A stretch of DNA of 64,000 bases. Origin: Isochrysis galbana (Eukaryota > Haptophyta > Isochrysidales > Isochrysidaceae). A program made the translations under genes and the position numbers. The DNA is taken from assembly GCA_018136815.1 (NCBI GenBank), contig CM030931.1, forward strand, positions 567,511 through 631,510, in the 5' to 3' direction. Of this stretch, positions 30,655 through 40,622 are shown in pieces. Numbering within the stretch: the first letter of the stretch is position 1; every line of letters starts with the position of its first letter. Under the pieces are notes generated by a model. It worked only from the letters and a program-made list of their open reading frames with translations, did no database searches and was not told the DNA's origin.

Positions 30655-31194
30655 ATGCGGCGTGCCATCGCACCGAGGCAGCTATGCAGCCGGCTGCCGC
30701 CGTACACGGTGGTGGCGAGCATCGTGTGCGGTCGGGGCCGGAAGTGTGGCATCGCTCTCAGCGATCCGTACCTCTCATGCGCCCAACCCTTTGCGCATGC
30801 GCCAGCGAGCCTGATCGGACTCCAGTCCGCTTTGCGTGGAGTGCCGGTTGGTGGGCTGCTGCTCTGTCTTCCCATGATCGGCACAGCCGAACGTGAGGCC
30901 CGGCTGAGGGAGCACTCTCGGTACCAGCAACATCGATTAGCCCGCTCGCTCCTGCTGCTCGCCGGAGGTCTGGGCAACTTGCCCCTCGCCTTTTGGGATT
31001 TGAGGCAGAGCGTCCGTGACATCCGGCGACTGCATTCGAGCGATTCGCAGTGGGAGCCGCTGGACCTTTCGGATTTGACCCGTGCGCCGGGTATCCCGTA
31101 CCGCCCGCCTGTAGATCTGCGGACGCAAGCCGCGGTGGCACTTCAGTCGATGCTCCTGGACTATTGTGATGGCTGGCCAAACACATTTGGATGA
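30655..31194 (+). CDS. Degenerate RuvX/YqgF-like (Holliday-junction resolvase fold) protein
   Basis: ATG 30655 gives 179 residues without introns. The pattern VVASIVCGRGRKCGIALSDP (about 19-38) fits the first strands of the YqgF fold, where the family has DxGxKxxGxAxSD. Later come LLLCLPMIG (family GLP motif), LAFWDLRQSV (family WDERxTT) and near the end RTQAAVALQSMLLDY (family DxxAAxxILQxYLD). RuvX proteins act in rRNA maturation or as nucleases; organellar versions exist in plants and algae. The first catalytic Asp is missing here (C/G in its place) and the Glu of WDER is Leu, so a nuclease is unlikely. The assignment rests on pattern order, not strong identity. An upstream in-frame extension over a poly-G tract is not used. 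Confidence 0.5.
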   Translation: MRRAIAPRQLCSRLPPYTVVASIVCGRGRKCGIALSDPYLSCAQPFAHAPASLIGLQSALRGVPVGGLLLCLPMIGTAEREARLREHSRYQQHRLARSLLLLAGGLGNLPLAFWDLRQSVRDIRRLHSSDSQWEPLDLSDLTRAPGIPYRPPVDLRTQAAVALQSMLLDYCDGWPNTFG

Positions 31195-31399
31195 GATGCA
31201 ACTTGCTTCTTCTCTCCTTTTGCTTGGTGGCTTGTGTGATTCAGCGGGCGTCGGTGTGTGCGTGCGTGCCATGCAAAACTGCTCATCAGATGACATGTAT
31301 GAAGAGACGAGCACGACGTCATCATGCTCAAATTTTTTCTTGAAGGAGACCGCTAAGCTACTAATATCCCCCCACACGGGCTCTAGCCGTCATCGCCTT

Positions 31400-31921
31400 C
31401 ACCGCAGGCTCTCTCCCCTTCCCTCGGCAGCTCGAACTCGATGAAGCCGCCGGGCCTATTGTCCCCTCTCCCAGCGAGAGGTTCAAGGATCGTATGAACT
31501 GTGGTACAGTTGCTGAGCTTCGATCCGAGCGCGCTGATCGTATCCATTTTGTAGATTTCGCTTTTGCTATCATATAGTGATATAAAATAATCTCGACCCA
31601 ATGCGAAAAGCGTATTGATATTTTTTTCTTTGGCTCTATGTACAAAGCGTAATCCAAACCCATGCTACTGCCCGCGGTGCTCAACATCGTGAACCGTATC
31701 TCCGGGTACTCCACGAACCATGTTAGGCTCGAGGCGCAAGGCAGCCGTTCATCCATCGGACCCAACCAACAAATTCGCTTTACGCTGCCATCGAACGCCC
31801 TCCCTCATCAACTCCAAGTCGTTTGCGGTTCACTTCACTGCTCGAGCATCCGCCGCCCCGGATACGGCTGCTGCGCGACTTGCGCCGGATACTCGAAGCA
31901 TTTTCGACCGAGTTGAGGTTA
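31400..31921 (+). other. Possible exons of an unrecognised + strand gene
   Basis: After an acceptor-like word (ccctcggcag at about 31433) the frame LELDEAAGPIVPSPSERFKD runs on to RSERADRI. A second protein-like frame lies at 31720-31944 (LGSRRKAAVHPSDPTNKFAL). The AT-rich stretch between (31560-31650) could be an intron. I could not join them with confidence and recognise no domain. Confidence 0.2.
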
Positions 31922-32135
31922 GCATTAGCCCAGTCACTCACTAGGGGGGTAGGGGTAGGGGGGTGCGGAGGGTACCATCTGTAATGGGCAAACGAAGGCC
32001 TAAATAAGCTCCCTATGGATTCTGATATGGGAGATCAGCAAAAAAAACCGGGGGTCTTCCGGCATAATTTTCGAAAAGTACCCGATTTTAGGCCTCTGAC
32101 CGCCGTGCGGAAATATATTTCAGGCCCCGCCTGAA
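31922..32135 (+). repeat. Dispersed repeat R1, copy 2
   Basis: Starts agcccagtcactcactaggg and contains gggcaaacgaaggcctaaat, agctccctatggattctg and gagatcagcaaaaaaa, in the same order as the copies at 7549 and 57095. Confidence 0.65.
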
Positions 32136-32149
32136 ACCGGAACCGGGCC

Positions 32150-32330
32150 CAAGGTAGCGCACCTGGGCCGTACCCCGGAAATCGAAGACAAAGGAAAGAA
32201 GGGGGGGAAGGGGAAGAGGAGGAGTGAAAGGAATAGGGGCGGTGTCGGATACGGATAGTAGGCGTTAGAAGCCGGCCGCTCGTAGGTCGTAGGTGTTTTA
32301 GCCCCGAATCTTCAGATTTTTTTTTACTTT
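32150..32330 (+). repeat. Dispersed repeat R2, copy 2
   Basis: Starts aggtagcgcacctgggccgt and ends gaatcttcagattttttt. Matches 10974-11140 in order and orientation, and follows an R1 copy directly, so R1 and R2 may be parts of one larger element. Confidence 0.65.
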
Positions 32331-32511
32331 CAGCTCTTCTTTATTGGTACAAAGAGCCTGGATGGTGGATGGATGCGCAGCAGGCAGCAGGTGCGCGCGG
32401 ACGAAGCGGGCGGTTGCGTGCGCGTGTGCTACGGTGGATGCGGAAGTTTTTTTGCGCGCGGAGCGACAAGTCTGTGCAAGTTTGGGTGCCTCTTGGCGAC
32501 AAGTTCAACCT

Positions 32512-33030
32512 ACTCTTATAAGTGGGGGTCAATGGGGGCCTCGCGCCCCCCTCTCTCCATCGCGGACACCCCCCGGGGTGGGCCCGTACATTCAACCTCA
32601 GCCCCTGCCCTCTGGCAGGGGCTAGGCAATCATCATTCTGGCCCAGACCCCTAGTGGGCGCGGGCCGCGAGCCGCACTCCCAGGCCCGCATGGGCCAGCT
32701 CTCGTACTGACTCCCCCCCCCATCCCTGGTCGCCAGGCAGACAGGGGACTCAGGGCGGCACCCAAGGCCAGTGAGGCAAGCGAGGGAGAGGCAAGGGGGG
32801 TCAGGGGCTGAGCCCCAGCCTCCACTGCCCCCTGAGCTGCCCCTGCTGGCCCTCTGGGCGCCCCTGAAGGACCTCTGAGAGCAAGCCGTGGCGCGCCGCA
32901 TGGCGACGCGCCGCAGGGACCGGGGCGGAAGAGAATGGATGGAACGAGGGAGAGGGGGGGATTTGCACCCCCCCCCCCGATGGAGTGTGGTGAGAAACGA
33001 GACCCGTTTGCATTAGCAAACGGGCGGAGG
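32512..33030 (-). repeat. R4-related repeat, long copy
   Basis: The left (3') end ttataagtgggggtcaatgg is shared with 22885. Further right the words catccctggtcgccaggcag, agcgagggagaggcaagg and actgccccctgagctgcc match R4 copies at 46929 and 58453. A perfect 9-bp hairpin, cccgtttgc-atta-gcaaacggg, lies at 33003-33024 in about the place where R4 has its own hairpin. Confidence 0.7.
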
Positions 33031-33229
33031 GGGGCGGCTGGCGACAGGAGGGAGATGGGAAGGGAGCGGCTCAAGACGTCTTGGGATACACCTGTGGCAG
33101 GTATCTTCGGGGCGCAGTTGCTTATAATTTCTCGAGAACCGCTCGCGGCGTGAGCTGGTAACTGGTAAGGGCCGTTCTTCTTCTTTGACGAGAGGTCCCC
33201 CCCCCCCCCCCCGGTGCTTTTTCCCGGAG

Positions 33230-33475
33230 AGTCGCCCGACGTAGGTCGGTCCGCCTCAATGGGTTTTCCCTCATCTTAACTTGTGGGGAGTTAGAATGGG
33301 AGCCGGGGGCATGCGAGGGGGGAGATTTGGAGGGGTGCATAGGTGTATGTATATGTATCTGTGTCAACAGCACGCGCCAAGGTGTACGGGCAGGTGCGCT
33401 GAGGGCTGTCGTGTTAGTACCGGGCTAGTGAGAGTAGTGGTACTAATGCTCAGTTAGATTATTATCTTGGCGACA
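33230..33475 (-). repeat. Unoccupied paralogue of the hAT insertion site
   Basis: Read on the minus strand it matches 12601-12654 and continues directly into 14252-14425, skipping the whole hAT element. Shared words include gttagtaccactactc, actagcccggtact, ccctcagcgc, tatgcacccc and gagggaaaacccattgaggc. The target octamer is present once, as ACTAACAC (33411-33418). Confidence 0.88.
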
Positions 33476-33540
33476 AGTTCGACAAGAATGACAAACTTGT
33501 CGTGCAAGTTTGGGCATGTCGAATGACAAGTGTTGGCCAG
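33465..33540. repeat. Clustered GACAAGTT motif array
   Basis: The words gacaagttcg, gacaagaatg, acaaacttgtc and gacaagtgtt recur in about 70 bp in both orientations. A single related word is at 32503. Another short-motif cluster without visible transposase. Confidence 0.4.
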
Positions 33541-34149
33541 GCCCAAACATGGGCCAACGCCCCCGAAACCCGAAACCAAACAAAAAGGAACGAGGGGGGG
33601 AGCGGGAAGGGGAGAGAGGTAGGGGCGTGGGCGATGTCGAGCGGGAATCCGGTTAAGGAGAGAGCAAGTAGTAGAATAACGGGCATCTTCAAGATTAAAT
33701 TAAAATTAAAATGTTATATCCTAGCCAACCCCACTAGCTAATTGGACACAACTTTTCAGCCCCGGACTCCCGCCATGCTTGGCGAGCCAGGTGTCCGAGT
33801 GGTACCGGGGGGGGGGGCATTGCCCCCTCCCCTCGATATTTGTCCTCCCCCCAGTGCAAGCACCGGCCCTACGCACCCCAGCACACCCTCTCCTCGAGGC
33901 CACGCTGGGGGAAAACCCCTTTCGGGTAAAAGCAACGCAGGGGGGGGGGGGGCACTCGTGAGTTTAGGGGCCTAGAGCGCTAATCTCCCTCGCCCGAGCG
34001 AGTGGCCGCGGCGAGCCGCGGCCCTTCCCTCCTGCCTCTGGCGCCCCCGTCTTCTCTTACCCAACTTGGTCTAGAAGACACGTAAACACCGGAGGGGAGA
34101 GCTGCCGCTCCCCCCTCCCCTCCCTCTTCCCTTTTCCTCCTCTCTTCCC

Positions 34150-34569
34150 TGCGGCGGGGGCCCATGGCGCGCGCCTGCGGCCCCTCGCTCAGGTCCCCAG
34201 ATGGCCTGCAGGGCCTGGGAGCACAGCTCAGGGGGCAGGTGAGGCTGGGGCATGGCCCTGGCCCCTCCTGCCTCTCCCTCGCTGGCGCTCCGCTCCCCTG
34301 CAAGTCGACTGGAGCTGGCTGGGGGGTCCTGAACAGGGGGGCCCAGGGGGAGGAGGGGCTGGTCAGAGGAATGGGCAGGCCACGATAGGCCAGGGCGGGC
34401 GAATCAGGCGTGCCTGTGGGGAGAGGGATGGGTCAGCAGGGCAGTGTGCTCCTGGCAGGCCATCAGGCGTGCCAGGAGAGCGGGTGGTTCTTCCCCCATG
34501 GCAGGGGAGGAGTGGAGAGAGAGGGGGGCTCGTGCCCCGCCATGAGTGAACCAAGTATAAACTTAGTTC
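34150..34569 (+). repeat. R4 repeat, copy in + orientation, 5'-truncated
   Basis: The words gcagggcctgggagcacagc, ctcagggggcaggtgagg and ctgcctctccctcgctggcg are the reverse complement of the corresponding parts at 46929 and 58453. The 3' end ccaagtataaacttagtt at 34552-34568 is the same terminal near-palindrome. Confidence 0.75.
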
Positions 34570-35161
34570 ACGGGCATCTTCAAGAATGTTTTTTTTCTTG
34601 GTGGTGCTATCCGGTTAGTGTGTTTGTGTTTGATTTTGGTTTTGTTGTGATTATCGTCCGCTTGTCGTCGGTGGTCTTGTGGGTATGTATTGGTGTTCTA
34701 GCCGACCATCATTTTGTGTGTGTGGTCTAGTGGGCGGCCTTCTTGTATACCGGGATCACGCAAGAGAGAAAGCGCCGAAAAGGGGGGTTGTGAGGGAGCA
34801 CCTCTCTAGGGGGAAACAACCATTGGGGTGGCTCTCCCCCTACCCGCAACACTCCTCTTGCGCGCCACAACTCCGCACGAAGAAGAAGGACTTGGACGAG
34901 TCTCACGTCTGCGCATTACAAGGCCCGACAGCAGCAATATTACACGACACTGACGAACAACACATTAGCAAACCCTCACAAAGATTGTAGAGCACCATGG
35001 CATGAGAACGAGTAGTGCCGCCACGCAAGTGGGGGTGTCTAGACATGTGCACCTACGCATTCGCGCGTACGCACTTGCTCGGCTGGGGCATCCCGGAGCA
35101 CCAGCTCACTGCCAGCTCATAGAGCCAGCATCACCATGTGCTCTTCTTACTACTCACAGAC
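34570..35161. other. Intergenic, nothing recognised
   Basis: A T/G-rich stretch (34585-34740) and unremarkable sequence follow. The final part is the 3' flank of the minus-strand EF-hand-like gene. Confidence 0.35.
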
Positions 35162-37277
35162 TCATCCCTTGCCAAAAGGCACTAGGGTTCGCATCCATCT
35201 CTTCAGCTCATACTTGCCCTCGCTCTCTGTAAAGCGCTCGTCCACGGACCAGTTTAGCGATTGATGCATGTCGGGGGAGCGATGATGCTTCTGCATGAGC
35301 AGGGCCGGAAGCTGGCCCTTCTCGCGTAGTTCGTACGCGGCTGCTTCGAAGAAGCGGTCAATTGAGATCGCGCCTGAGGGCGTCTTATCTGCTTCGCGCA
35401 CGAGCCGATCGATCTCCTTCTCCGAAAGGAAGAGGCGGAGCGACATGCTATTGAGCGCCTCTGCAAAGGCCGCCCGCGAGATCTCACCTGCGAGGGCGCG
35501 CGTTTGAATATACATGTTAGCCTCCTTCCGACTAAACCACGAGCCAACCAGCACTGTGCATCGGATGCGTGGCTTGTGAGTGCGACTTACCTGTGTGTCC
35601 GCGGTCTCGGCTGCGAACCTCATCCTCCACCTTCTTGAGGTGCGTCTCAGGGGAACCAAAGCGGAGCGACAACTTCACATTAGCTGTAGAGCCGTCACCG
35701 TACGGCTCGGCCCACGGCGCCGGCTGAGCAGGCGGGCCGAGTGGATTGGAGCCGATTGGCAGCTCTTTGGTTGACCTCAACCCGCGCCGGGCGTTGGGCA
35801 CGAGCTCTCCGGAAAAGTGGACGAGGCCGACATTGCATGGCAATGCCAACGTCTCGCAGAACAGGCGCATGTCAATGACGTCCACCTCACGCCCCTCACA
35901 GTGATCGAGTATGGAAGTAAGCAGAGTGGGCTCCACACGCACGTGGGGATCGAGCGACGCCAGCTGGAACTCAAACCTGGGTCGGTCGAGTTTGGCCTTG
36001 CCACGCACATCCCAGCCGCGGATGACCTCGAGCAAGTTGCGGCACTCGGCGCGGTGCAAGGATAGCGCGGCTTCATCTACTCCAGCAGCCAAATTGACTG
36101 TGCTCTTAGCATGGAGCATCTCATCCCAGTCGATGCCGGCGATTGCTTGGTCTCGTGCCGTGTCATCGGAGTCCGCTTCACTGGGCGGCGGCACAGCTCC
36201 GCTGGCGTCGTCAATGGCATCATCAAGCTTGAGCATCTGCCCGTCAGATCCTGCTGCCTGCGCCTCTCGAGAGGCCCTCGCCGCGTCCATGGCTGCAGCG
36301 TGAGCAGCGTGAACCGCGGCGGCCGCCTCCTTTGGCCCACGCTTCGTACCCTCACCGCTCGCAAAGATGGTGGATGGCGGCGTCCACCCGCGTACCTGCG
36401 TTGCGAATAGACGCCGTTCTGCAGCATCCGGGCGCTCGACCGTTCGGGTGAGCAGCACCCGACGGCTTCCTCCGTAGGAGCGCGGCCTGTTGATCTGGGC
36501 CGTTGCTGGACGCTCGACACCAGCTATCACAATGGTCTGCGGCGGCAGCTGTGCGCGGTTCGAACGCTCCTTGAGTTGCCTGGCTGCCGCTGCGCTTGCA
36601 GCAGAGGGGTCTGATAGCCGCCGCCGGGCGGCGTCCGGCTGCTGCTTCAGCCGCTGCTCAAGCTCGGCACGCTGCTGGGCCTGCTGATCTGCGCGCAGCC
36701 GCGCCGTATCGGCGAATGTCATCGCGGGTTTGCGCGGTGGCGGATGATTGGTGCCCTCTTTGGGTGGGTAGCGTTGCATGAATGAAGGCGGACCAGGCTT
36801 CTTGGGCGAATACACTGGTGCCGGGCCCGGGAGCCGGTGCTTCTCCGGGCTTCCTGGATGTAAACCGACGGACTCCAGAAACTGAATCAAGGCCGGCGAA
36901 ATGTTGTGCGCCTGCGTCGTGGTCGAGCTCATCGTGGAATAGGAGGAGGAGCGGCGGAGCAAACGCTTGGTTGAGCTCGCCGCCAGCCGACTAGCAGCCT
37001 CGGGCGTGCGCGGCTGTCTATAGCGGAACTTGGGCCCAGCGGATGCTGGAATAGACGAGGATGGATCCGCTTGAAGCAGCCGCAACGGAGCTGTGTCCGG
37101 TCGCGCCAGATGGCTGTATGCTGGCACGGCTGCAGCCGATGGAATGCGAGTGTCGAGTGCAGGTAGCGAGGCTGAGGCGGCCAGCTGGCGCTTGAGCGAG
37201 GTGAGCTCGGAGATGAGCGAAGCATTCTGTTCACGGATGTTTGAGATGCTCGACTCCAGGTCCTCCAGCTCCGCCAT
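35162..37277 (-). CDS. EF-hand-like protein with N-terminal coiled coil, 670 residues
   Basis: Two exons: 37277-35591 and 35487-35162. The intron 35488-35590 (GTAAGT...CGCAG) joins DRGHT-GEISRAAFAEAL in phase. The start MAELEDLESSISNIREQNAS is a heptad-type coiled coil of about 30 residues. A long Ala/Pro/Ser-rich, basic middle (about 40-370) includes a short KQQPDAARRRLSDPSAASAA stretch. Two EF-hand-like regions close the protein: LSLHRAECRNLLEVIRGWDV with FELKLASLDP-like spacing, and FLSEKEIDRLVREADKTPSG then AISIDRFFEAAAYEL in exon 2. The loop DKTPSGAISI has only some calcium ligands. The C-terminus WSVDERFTESEGKYELKRWM is unusual. I recognise no named family; a cytoskeletal or flagellar role would be a guess. 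A poly-C and CA tract lies just upstream. Confidence 0.75.
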
Positions 37278-37439
37278 GGGCCTCGCTGCGGTACGGTGTG
37301 GGGGTGGCCGCAGGAACGGCTGGCTGGTCGCCGCCGGCGCGATGGGGCGGGCGGTCCCCGGGGTCGGCCAGCGTTGTCTACCGTAACGGAAACAGATCGC
37401 ATCCCCCGCCCCCCCGCGCGAGTGCCCCGACCCGAACCC

Positions 37440-37620
37440 CGGACCTCCCTCCCCCCCCCCCCCCCTCCCCCCCCCCCCCCCCCCCCACACACACACACAT
37501 AAACATTCGGCCCTCGCTCCCTCTTCACGGTTTCCATCTCTCTCTCTCTGTTTCTCTGTGTCTTGTCTCCAGAGTATTGTACTCTAGAATATTTTGTGTG
37601 TACTTAGCACTTAGTAGTAA
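37440..37620. promoter_or_regulatory. Poly-C tract and TACTCTAGAATA word upstream of the EF-hand-like gene
   Basis: A poly-C and (CA)n tract at 37447-37498 is followed upstream by gtattgtactctagaatatt at 37572, resembling the tagagta tracts before other genes. The simple repeats may be part of the 5' leader. Confidence 0.3.
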
Positions 37621-37685
37621 GAGTTATGCAGCACCATGTATGTAGTGTTACTTACTACGTGTATACTGCCCACTTCCTGCTTCCT

Positions 37686-37795
37686 GGCGGCGCCCAAGTG
37701 CCAAGTGCGAGGTGCCAAGTGTGCTTCTCGGTTGTCTGCCAAGTGTGCTAAGTGTTGTGCCAAGTGTCAGGTACCCAAATTTGTGCTTCTTGGCT
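37686..37795. repeat. Clustered GCCAAGTG motif array
   Basis: The word gccaagtg appears four times, with gcccaagtg and gctaagtg variants, in about 90 bp. It is the same kind of short-motif cluster as at 4.3, 23.2 and 61.5 kb. Confidence 0.5.
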
Positions 37796-38334
37796 GTCTG
37801 CAGTCAGCCCTGTTTTGCGTCCGCGGGCGGGGGGGGGGGAGTTGTGCATGCCGCCCCCCCCCCCCCCCCGCCCACCTAAGCCTAAAAGGACTTCGGATGT
37901 GTACTCGCCAACAACTAAAGTACACTACAATACTCTAGCCTGAGCTGCAAGTTCTGTGGCCCTACAGAGCTCGTTGAAATGTTACGGTAAAGTACGACCG
38001 CCCTTGATCTCTAGTGCTCTAGCAGCTGAGAGGACTCCACGCACTGTCGCCGCGTCACCCATATAAGACTAACGAAGCTTCTTCCTTTATGTCTCTTCCC
38101 TCCCCCCCCCCCTTTCGCGATCGAGCGACCGTGTGGACCCGAACGAACCTCTCTCGGAGCACACGAGAGCGTCCGTTCAAAGTGAGTACTACTAGGAGTA
38201 GGGAGTAGGGAGTACAAAGCATATCATCGCGATGATGTCGGACGACACCACCCAACGGACGGCTCGCGGCGCTCCTCTCCCTCTCTCTCTTCTCCTCTCC
38301 TCCCCCCCCCCCGCCCCGCACAAGAAGAGAGAGA

Positions 38335-38640
38335 GAGAGAGGACCTGCACACTCAAGCTGGGCTTACCTCTTCTCTTCTTCTTTCTTCTTCCTCTCTCGT
38401 TCTCTTCACTGCTCTGGTCCTCTGGTCTCGCGCGTCCTCCTCGCCCCCCCCCCCCCCCGCCCCCTCCCCGCTCGCCCCTTCGAGAGAGAGAGAGGACCTG
38501 CACACTCAAGCTGGGCTTACCTCTTCTCTTCTTCTTTCTTCTTCCTCTCTCGTTCTCTTCACTGCTCTGGTCCTCTGGTCTCGCGCGTCCTCCTCGCCCC
38601 CCCCCCCCCCCGCCCCCTCCCCGCTCGCCCCTTCCCCGCC
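38335..38640 (+). repeat. 153-bp tandem duplication upstream of the CoA-transferase gene
   Basis: The words gacctgcacactcaagctgg start at 38342 and 38495, a spacing of 153 bp. Both units continue through tcttctttcttcttcctctc and a poly-C tract and are almost identical. The unit is pyrimidine-rich and lies 200-500 bp before the start codon. Confidence 0.9.
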
Positions 38641-38839
38641 CCTTCCCCCTCCCAGTGTTTTCGTCTGTTTTCTCACGCCACTGGAATCTCTCTCCCTCCC
38701 CGGCCCCCGCCGGCCCCAAACCCCCTCTCTTCATCACCCCGGCGCGCTCCTTCCCCTTCCGCCCTCTCCCCCACTTCCCTCTCTGTGGCTGCCCGGCCGC
38801 TGCGCTCTGCTCGCACCGCGCAGTCGTCGCGTCCTCTCG

Positions 38840-40622
38840 ATGCGCTCGACGCTCCGACACTGCCGCCGCTTCAGCCGGCTCGTCCCAGCGCACCCAAAGG
38901 TGTTTCCCTCGGCGGCGCTCGCGGTCGCAGATGTACCTCAGGGGGCCAAGCTGCTCGTGGGCGGCTTTGGGCTGAGCGGGTGCGCGGGCGAAGGTGCAGA
39001 CGCGCGTGATGAGTCTCCTAGACCCATGGGCAGCGTGACCAGCCCCCCTCTTGCGCGGCGCACACAAGGGCGCGGAGGGTCACTAGTGGTGTTCTCACTC
39101 TGCTTTGCCTGCGCCCGCCGCAGCGTTCCGGAGAATCTGATCAGTGCAATACGTGATCTAGGAGTGGGAGACCTCACCGTCGTCAGCTCTAACGTCGGCA
39201 CAGATAAGCGCGGCCTCGGCCTGCTCTTCCAGACGGGACAGATCTCGCGCGTCGTCTCTGCGTATGTGGGTGAGAATGAAATCTTCGAGGAACAGTTCCT
39301 CAATGGGAAGATTGAGGTGGAGCTGGTTCCGATGGGGACACTGGCAGAGCGGATGCGCTGCGCAGGCGCTGGGATTCCTGCTTTCTTCACGCGCACCGGT
39401 GTTGGCACGCTTGTCCACCACGGGGGTATGCCGCAGCGCTACTCTGCCGACGGAAAGCGCTCTGTCATCCAGGCCTCTGCTCCACGTGAATCGCGACGCT
39501 TCGCGATTCCTGACGTGACCGCCAACGGCGAGGCCGAGGCAGAGTATCTTATGGAAGAGGCGCTGCATGGCGACTTTGCGCTCGTCAAAGCATGGAAAGG
39601 GGACACCGAGGGCAACCTCGTCTATCGCAAGACGGCGCGGAACCACAACCCGCCTGTTGCCACTGCCGGGCGGATCACCATTGCCGAAGTGGAGGAGCTG
39701 GTGCCAGCAGGTACCCTTGACCCGGACTTGATACATACACCCGGCATCTATGTGGACCGGGTTGTACAGGCCGAGCGAATGGGCGTCATCGAACGGCTAA
39801 CGCTCGCAGACGACGAGGAGAGCTCCTTCTCACCCGCCAGCAACCCGGCCGATCGTCTCAGGGAGCGCATTGTGCGCCGAGCAGCGCTGGAGCTGAAGGA
39901 TGGCGACTATGTCAACCTTGGTGCGGATGATCATAGCCTTCTGCTCTGCAGCGGTAATCAATGATGCCCCGCTGGGTCGTGTCCCAGGCTAGCGGCACTC
40001 ACCCATTCCCCGCCCGCTGTGCCACTCAGGCATTGGAATGCCCACGTTGGTTTCAAACTATGTGCCACCATCAGTGCATATCACCTTACAGGCGGAGAAT
40101 GGCATGCTCGGCGTGGGTCCCTTCCCGCAGCGTGGTTGCGAGGATTGCGACTTGATCAATGCGGGGAAACAGACCGTCACTGCCTTACCTGGCGCCTCCT
40201 TCTTTGGTGCCGACACCTCTTTTGCAATGATCAGGGGCGGCCATTGCGACGTGACCGTTTTGGGATCGATGCAGGTGGCCGCAAATGGCGACATGGCCAA
40301 CTACCTCATCCCCGGAAAGATGGTCAAGGGCATGGGCGGCGCGATGGATCTGGTCGCTAGTGGCTCGCGCGTAATCGTCACGATGGAGCACACAGACCGG
40401 AAGGGCTCGCCGAAGATTCTGGAGGAGTGCTTGCTACCCCTCACGGGACGGCGCGTGGTGTCCATGATCATCACCGATAAGGGCGTCTTTGATGTGAAGC
40501 CCAATGGAGAGGGCCTTGTCTTGCTCGAACTGGCCGAGGGGGAATCTATCGATTCCGTCCGGGCAAGCACGGGGGCCAAGTTTGACGTCGCCGCCGACGT
40601 CAAGCCGATGCGCCAAAGCTGA
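38840..40622 (+). CDS. OXCT1: Succinyl-CoA:3-ketoacid coenzyme A transferase (SCOT)
   Basis: Exons 38840-38979, 39124-39920 and 40030-40622 give 509 residues. Intron 1 (GTGCGC...CGCAG) joins GGFGLSG-VPENLI and intron 2 (GTGCGG...CTCAG) joins NLG-IGMPTL, both family landmarks. The N-terminal half is the A-type domain ([19 protein letters not shown] and [13 protein letters not shown]). The C-terminal half is the B-type domain with the catalytic glutamate in [14 protein letters not shown] (about E335). The enzyme moves CoA from succinyl-CoA to acetoacetate in mitochondria. The first 20 residues ([20 protein letters not shown]) are Arg/Ser-rich without acids, a good mitochondrial presequence. Intron 1 is 144 nt with no in-frame stop, so the unspliced frame stays open. 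Confidence 0.95.

Noticed and set aside
22880-33060. R4-related copies as genes (Pro/Arg-rich frames at 22.9, 32.6 and 34.2 kb)
   Set aside because: The copies share DNA sequence and a common 3' end but no frame is conserved among them.
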